A DNA stretch of 8,991 bases from JAJPJX01 sp964568355 (GTDB lineage Bacteria > Acidobacteriota > Terriglobia > Bryobacterales > Bryobacteraceae), in NCBI GenBank assembly GCA_964568355.1, contig CAZMRK010000772.1, positions 1-8,991 of the forward strand. Reading direction: 5' to 3'. The notes under the pieces are model-generated. The model did no database searches, was not told the DNA's origin, and saw nothing but the letters and a program-made list of their open reading frames with translations. Both the position numbers and the translations under genes were made by a program. Shown here one piece after another: positions 7,675-8,991 of the stretch. The number at the start of each line of letters is the position of its first letter. Within the stretch, counting starts at the first letter, position 1.

Positions 7675-7679
7675 CCTCC
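7675..7679 (-). promoter_or_regulatory. Ribosome binding site for the TolC gene
   Basis: GGAGG on the minus strand lies 7 bases before the GTG at 7665-7667. It is the best-placed Shine-Dalgarno site among the candidate starts. A second purine-rich run (GAGGGAGGA, about 7711-7718) is some 22 bases from the ATG at 7688, too far to serve it. Confidence 0.65.
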
Positions 7680-7696
7680 ATTCGGCATAATATTTA

Positions 7697-7710
7697 GTGC
7701 CCGTAGTATT
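7697..7710 (+). promoter_or_regulatory. Operator-like repeat, copy 1
   Basis: GTGCCCGTAGTATT matches copies 2 and 3 (7756-7769 and 7771-7784) over 12-13 of 14 positions. It lies just downstream of the predicted tolC -10 element, about where the transcription start and first transcribed bases would be. A bound repressor there would block tolC transcription. MarR binding is inferred from position next to the divergent marR gene. Confidence 0.5.
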
Positions 7711-7718
7711 CCTCCCTC

Positions 7719-7747
7719 ATTGGACACTGCTTTTTGCAGGATGTCAA
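7719..7747 (-). promoter_or_regulatory. Candidate sigma70-type promoter for the efflux operon
   Basis: On the minus strand a perfect TTGACA -35 box (7742-7747) is followed, after 17 bases, by TCCAAT (7719-7724), a 4/6 match to TATAAT. Transcription would begin near 7712, about 45 bases before the chosen tolC GTG. The spacer contains CTGC-AAAAA-GCAG, a small A-tract palindrome. The promoter is bracketed by repeat copy 1 downstream and copies 2 and 3 upstream, the expected arrangement for a repressed promoter. The -10 is weak, so the assignment rests mainly on the -35 and the context. Confidence 0.5.
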
Positions 7748-7755
7748 GATAATTC

Positions 7756-7784
7756 GTGCCCGTACTATACGTGCCCGTTGTATT
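7756..7784 (+). promoter_or_regulatory. Tandem operator-like repeats, copies 2 and 3
   Basis: GTGCCCGTACTATA (7756-7769) and GTGCCCGTTGTATT (7771-7784) are tandem with a 15-base period. Across their junction lies an imperfect palindrome at 7758-7774: GCCCGTA, a 3-base centre CTA, then TACGTGC, with one mismatched pair between 7-base arms. A 17-base imperfect palindrome is a typical size for a MarR-dimer operator. The pair sits upstream of the tolC -35 box and immediately upstream of the candidate marR -10 element, so it could serve both divergent genes. Confidence 0.55.
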
Positions 7785-7788
7785 TTGG

Positions 7789-7794
7789 TATAAA
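7789..7794 (+). promoter_or_regulatory. Candidate -10 element of the marR gene
   Basis: TATAAA on the plus strand matches the -10 consensus at 5 of 6 positions. It would start transcription near 7801, three bases before the preferred GTG at 7804-7806, giving a leaderless or nearly leaderless mRNA. No convincing -35 is seen at the right distance; that region is occupied by the operator-like repeats. No Shine-Dalgarno site precedes the GTG, which is consistent with leaderless translation but does not prove it. Confidence 0.35.
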
Positions 7795-7803
7795 GCTATT
7801 AGC

Positions 7804-8256
7804 GTGGAAGCATTCGATCGAGACCTGCTATTTCCGCCAAAGGTCCTGCCCTACCGGATGAAACTGCTGGTGCAGGCCTTGACCCGCTATTTTCAAAGCA
7901 GGCTGGATCCGTTCGGGCTGACCCCTTTTCAGTGGGGTGTGCTGACCTGCCTCTGGCGGGAGGATGGCCTGCCGACCCTCAGCATCGGCGAGCGGCTCTC
8001 CCAACTGGCCGGAACACTCACGGGCGTGCTCGATACCATGGAATCCCGGGGATTGATTCGCCGCGAGCGCGACGCTCACGACCGGCGCGTCTGGCGCGTC
8101 TGGCTTACCCCGGAAGGCAAGGATTTGGAACACCGCCTGGTGCCGCTCGTACAGGAAATGTTCAGCCGCCTCTTTGAGGACTTCACCACCGAGGAGTACC
8201 AGCAGATCTCCGCCTTCGTCGACCGCCTCCTGGCGCGGATCTCCCGCGCCGAGTAG
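7804..8256 (+). CDS. MarR-family transcriptional regulator
   Basis: This is a winged-helix DNA-binding protein, 150 residues from GTG 7804. It has the MarR order: N-terminal dimerisation helix (about 13-37, YRMKLLVQALTRYFQSRL), LTPFQWGVLTCLWRE (39-53), helix-turn-helix with recognition helix near 68-83 (AGTLTGVLDTMESRGL), and wing RRERDAHDRRVWRVWLTPEG (86-105). The wing contains the family's DxxDRR-type salt-bridge motif. C-terminal dimerisation helices are at about 106-147. Longer in-frame GTG starts at 7756 and 7771 lie inside the operator-like repeats and would add atypical residues (VPVLYVPVVFWYKAIS), so 7804 is preferred. It is divergent from the efflux operon, so it most likely represses that operon and perhaps itself, and is released by a small ligand. 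The ligand is unknown. Confidence 0.9.
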   Translation: MEAFDRDLLFPPKVLPYRMKLLVQALTRYFQSRLDPFGLTPFQWGVLTCLWREDGLPTLSIGERLSQLAGTLTGVLDTMESRGLIRRERDAHDRRVWRVWLTPEGKDLEHRLVPLVQEMFSRLFEDFTTEEYQQISAFVDRLLARISRAE

Positions 8257-8265
8257 GCCCCAGCC

Positions 8266-8991
8266 TCAGGGACGCTTAGCCAGCGCCGCCTTGGGGATCT
8301 TCAACCCCATGGTCCCCGCCACGGTCACCACGTCGTACTTGCCCTGGAACGCCACCAGCAGGTGTGCCGCCCATGGCTCCAGCTTGTACTCGTCCGCCAG
8401 CCACTTCACCATATCGGACGTCGCCGCCTGCAAGCCCCGGTCGAGTGCGCTCACGAACTCGGGCTGCGGCCCCAGGCTGATCAGGTACTCGGCCGTCTCC
8501 ATGCGCGGGACCGAGAGGTGAGCCTGCTTGCGTACCTCCACGCTGAACTCCACGTCCATCGAAGTTTCGATGCCGTTGCCCGTAGGCTCCCCATCGCCTT
8601 GCAGGGCGTGGCCGTCGCCCAGGAACAGATAGGCTCCGGAATGATAGACCGGCAGCAGCACCGTGGCCCCTTCGCGCACTTCGTTGTAATCCAGATTGCC
8701 GCCATAGGATCCGGCAGGACCGGAAGTAGGGGCAAAGTCGCCGGCCGGAGCCACGCCAATGCAGCCCAGCATCGGCTTCGCGGGAAACTGGAGCTGGATG
8801 CGGCGGCTCTTGGGATCGTTGAGCTGCGCCACGTTGTTCTTCAGATCCAAATCCCAGCGGACATAGCGGGAGGCGCCCTTCATCACGATATCCGGCTTGA
8901 AGCTGTTGGGATAAAGATGTTCGATCGCCTCCGGAGTGAGGGCGAACAGACCCAGCCGGTAGCCGGAGTAGCCCCAGTTGCGATTCAGCCG
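8266..8991 (-). CDS. Acetamidase/formamidase family protein, 5' end missing
   Basis: The reading frame stays open from the TGA at 8266-8268 to the right edge, so only the C-terminal 241 residues are visible and the true start lies outside the window. Counting from the edge, the fragment begins RLNRNWGYSGYRLGLF and contains GCIGVAP (76-82), GGNLDYNEV (97-105) and GDGHALQGDGE (125-135). The last is the hallmark of the FmdA/AmdA family, which hydrolyses formamide or acetamide to the acid plus ammonia. Whether this member acts on those amides is not shown. It converges with the MarR gene, the stops being only 9 bases apart, and has no evident link to the efflux operon. An in-frame GTG at 8884-8886 is internal, because family-like sequence continues upstream of it. 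Confidence 0.88.
   Translation of the reverse strand, partial: RLNRNWGYSGYRLGLFALTPEAIEHLYPNSFKPDIVMKGASRYVRWDLDLKNNVAQLNDPKSRRIQLQFPAKPMLGCIGVAPAGDFAPTSGPAGSYGGNLDYNEVREGATVLLPVYHSGAYLFLGDGHALQGDGEPTGNGIETSMDVEFSVEVRKQAHLSVPRMETAEYLISLGPQPEFVSALDRGLQAATSDMVKWLADEYKLEPWAAHLLVAFQGKYDVVTVAGTMGLKIPKAALAKRP

Noticed and set aside
7727..7739. CTGC-TTTTT-GCAG hairpin as a terminator
   Set aside because: The stem is only 4 bp, and it sits in the spacer of the predicted tolC promoter between divergent gene starts, where no terminator is needed.
7748..7753. GATAAT on the plus strand as the marR -10 box
   Set aside because: It matches 5 of 6 bases, but the nearest -35-like hexamer (TGGACA, 7721-7726) is 21 bases away, too far for a normal sigma70 promoter.
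8884..8886. GTG as the start of the amidase-family gene
   Set aside because: The frame continues open to the window edge with plausible protein sequence (RLNRNWGYSGYRLGLF onwards), so this GTG is an internal valine.

Overview
This GC-rich window (roughly 60-65% G+C by eye) reads as chromosomal DNA from a Gram-negative, double-membraned bacterium. The evidence is two lipoproteins with lipoboxes, a TolC-type outer-membrane protein with a signal peptide, and Shine-Dalgarno-led genes in tight operons. The codon style, the GGGCTgaAGCCC hairpin at the left edge and the gene mix suggest an Acidobacteria-like organism (Bryobacter/Solibacter type). That placement is an inference from general familiarity, not a demonstrated assignment.

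Layout. Bases 1-59 hold two adjacent hairpins (REP-like and/or a terminator). A minus-strand block then runs, in transcription order from 7667 down to 60: a TolC-family outer-membrane factor (6351-7667), a lipid-anchored HlyD/YbhG-type membrane-fusion protein (5174-6343), a double-NBD ABC ATPase of the YbhF/RbbA kind (3276-5174), two ABC-2 permeases (2147-3253 and 1015-2139), and, after a 106-base leader carrying a strong hairpin, an unrecognised lipoprotein (60-908). Spacings in the efflux part are 7 bases, a 1-base TGATG overlap, 22 bases and 7 bases, so it is almost certainly one operon. A MarR-family regulator is divergent on the plus strand (about 7804-8256). It is followed, convergently and only 9 bases away, by the 3' part of an acetamidase/formamidase-family gene (8266 to the right edge).

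How it works together. The five minus-strand proteins make a complete three-layer export machine: ATPase dimer in one polypeptide, a permease heterodimer in the inner membrane, a periplasmic adaptor, and an outer-membrane duct. It resembles E. coli YbhGFSR, but here the outer-membrane factor is encoded in the operon and the neighbouring regulator is MarR rather than TetR (CecR). The tolC/marR intergenic region carries three copies of a GTGCCCGTnnTAT repeat. They flank a candidate tolC promoter with a perfect TTGACA -35 box. Two of the copies, in tandem, form an imperfect palindrome next to the marR start. The likely picture is MarR control of both divergent genes, with efflux induced by an unknown ligand.

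The points most worth a second look are this operator array, the asymmetric ATPase (all visible degenerate motifs fall in one composite ATP site), and the hairpin abutting the ribosome binding site of the terminal lipoprotein gene. I see no CRISPR array, RNA gene, insertion sequence or phage gene. There is no gene-free stretch above 300 bases.
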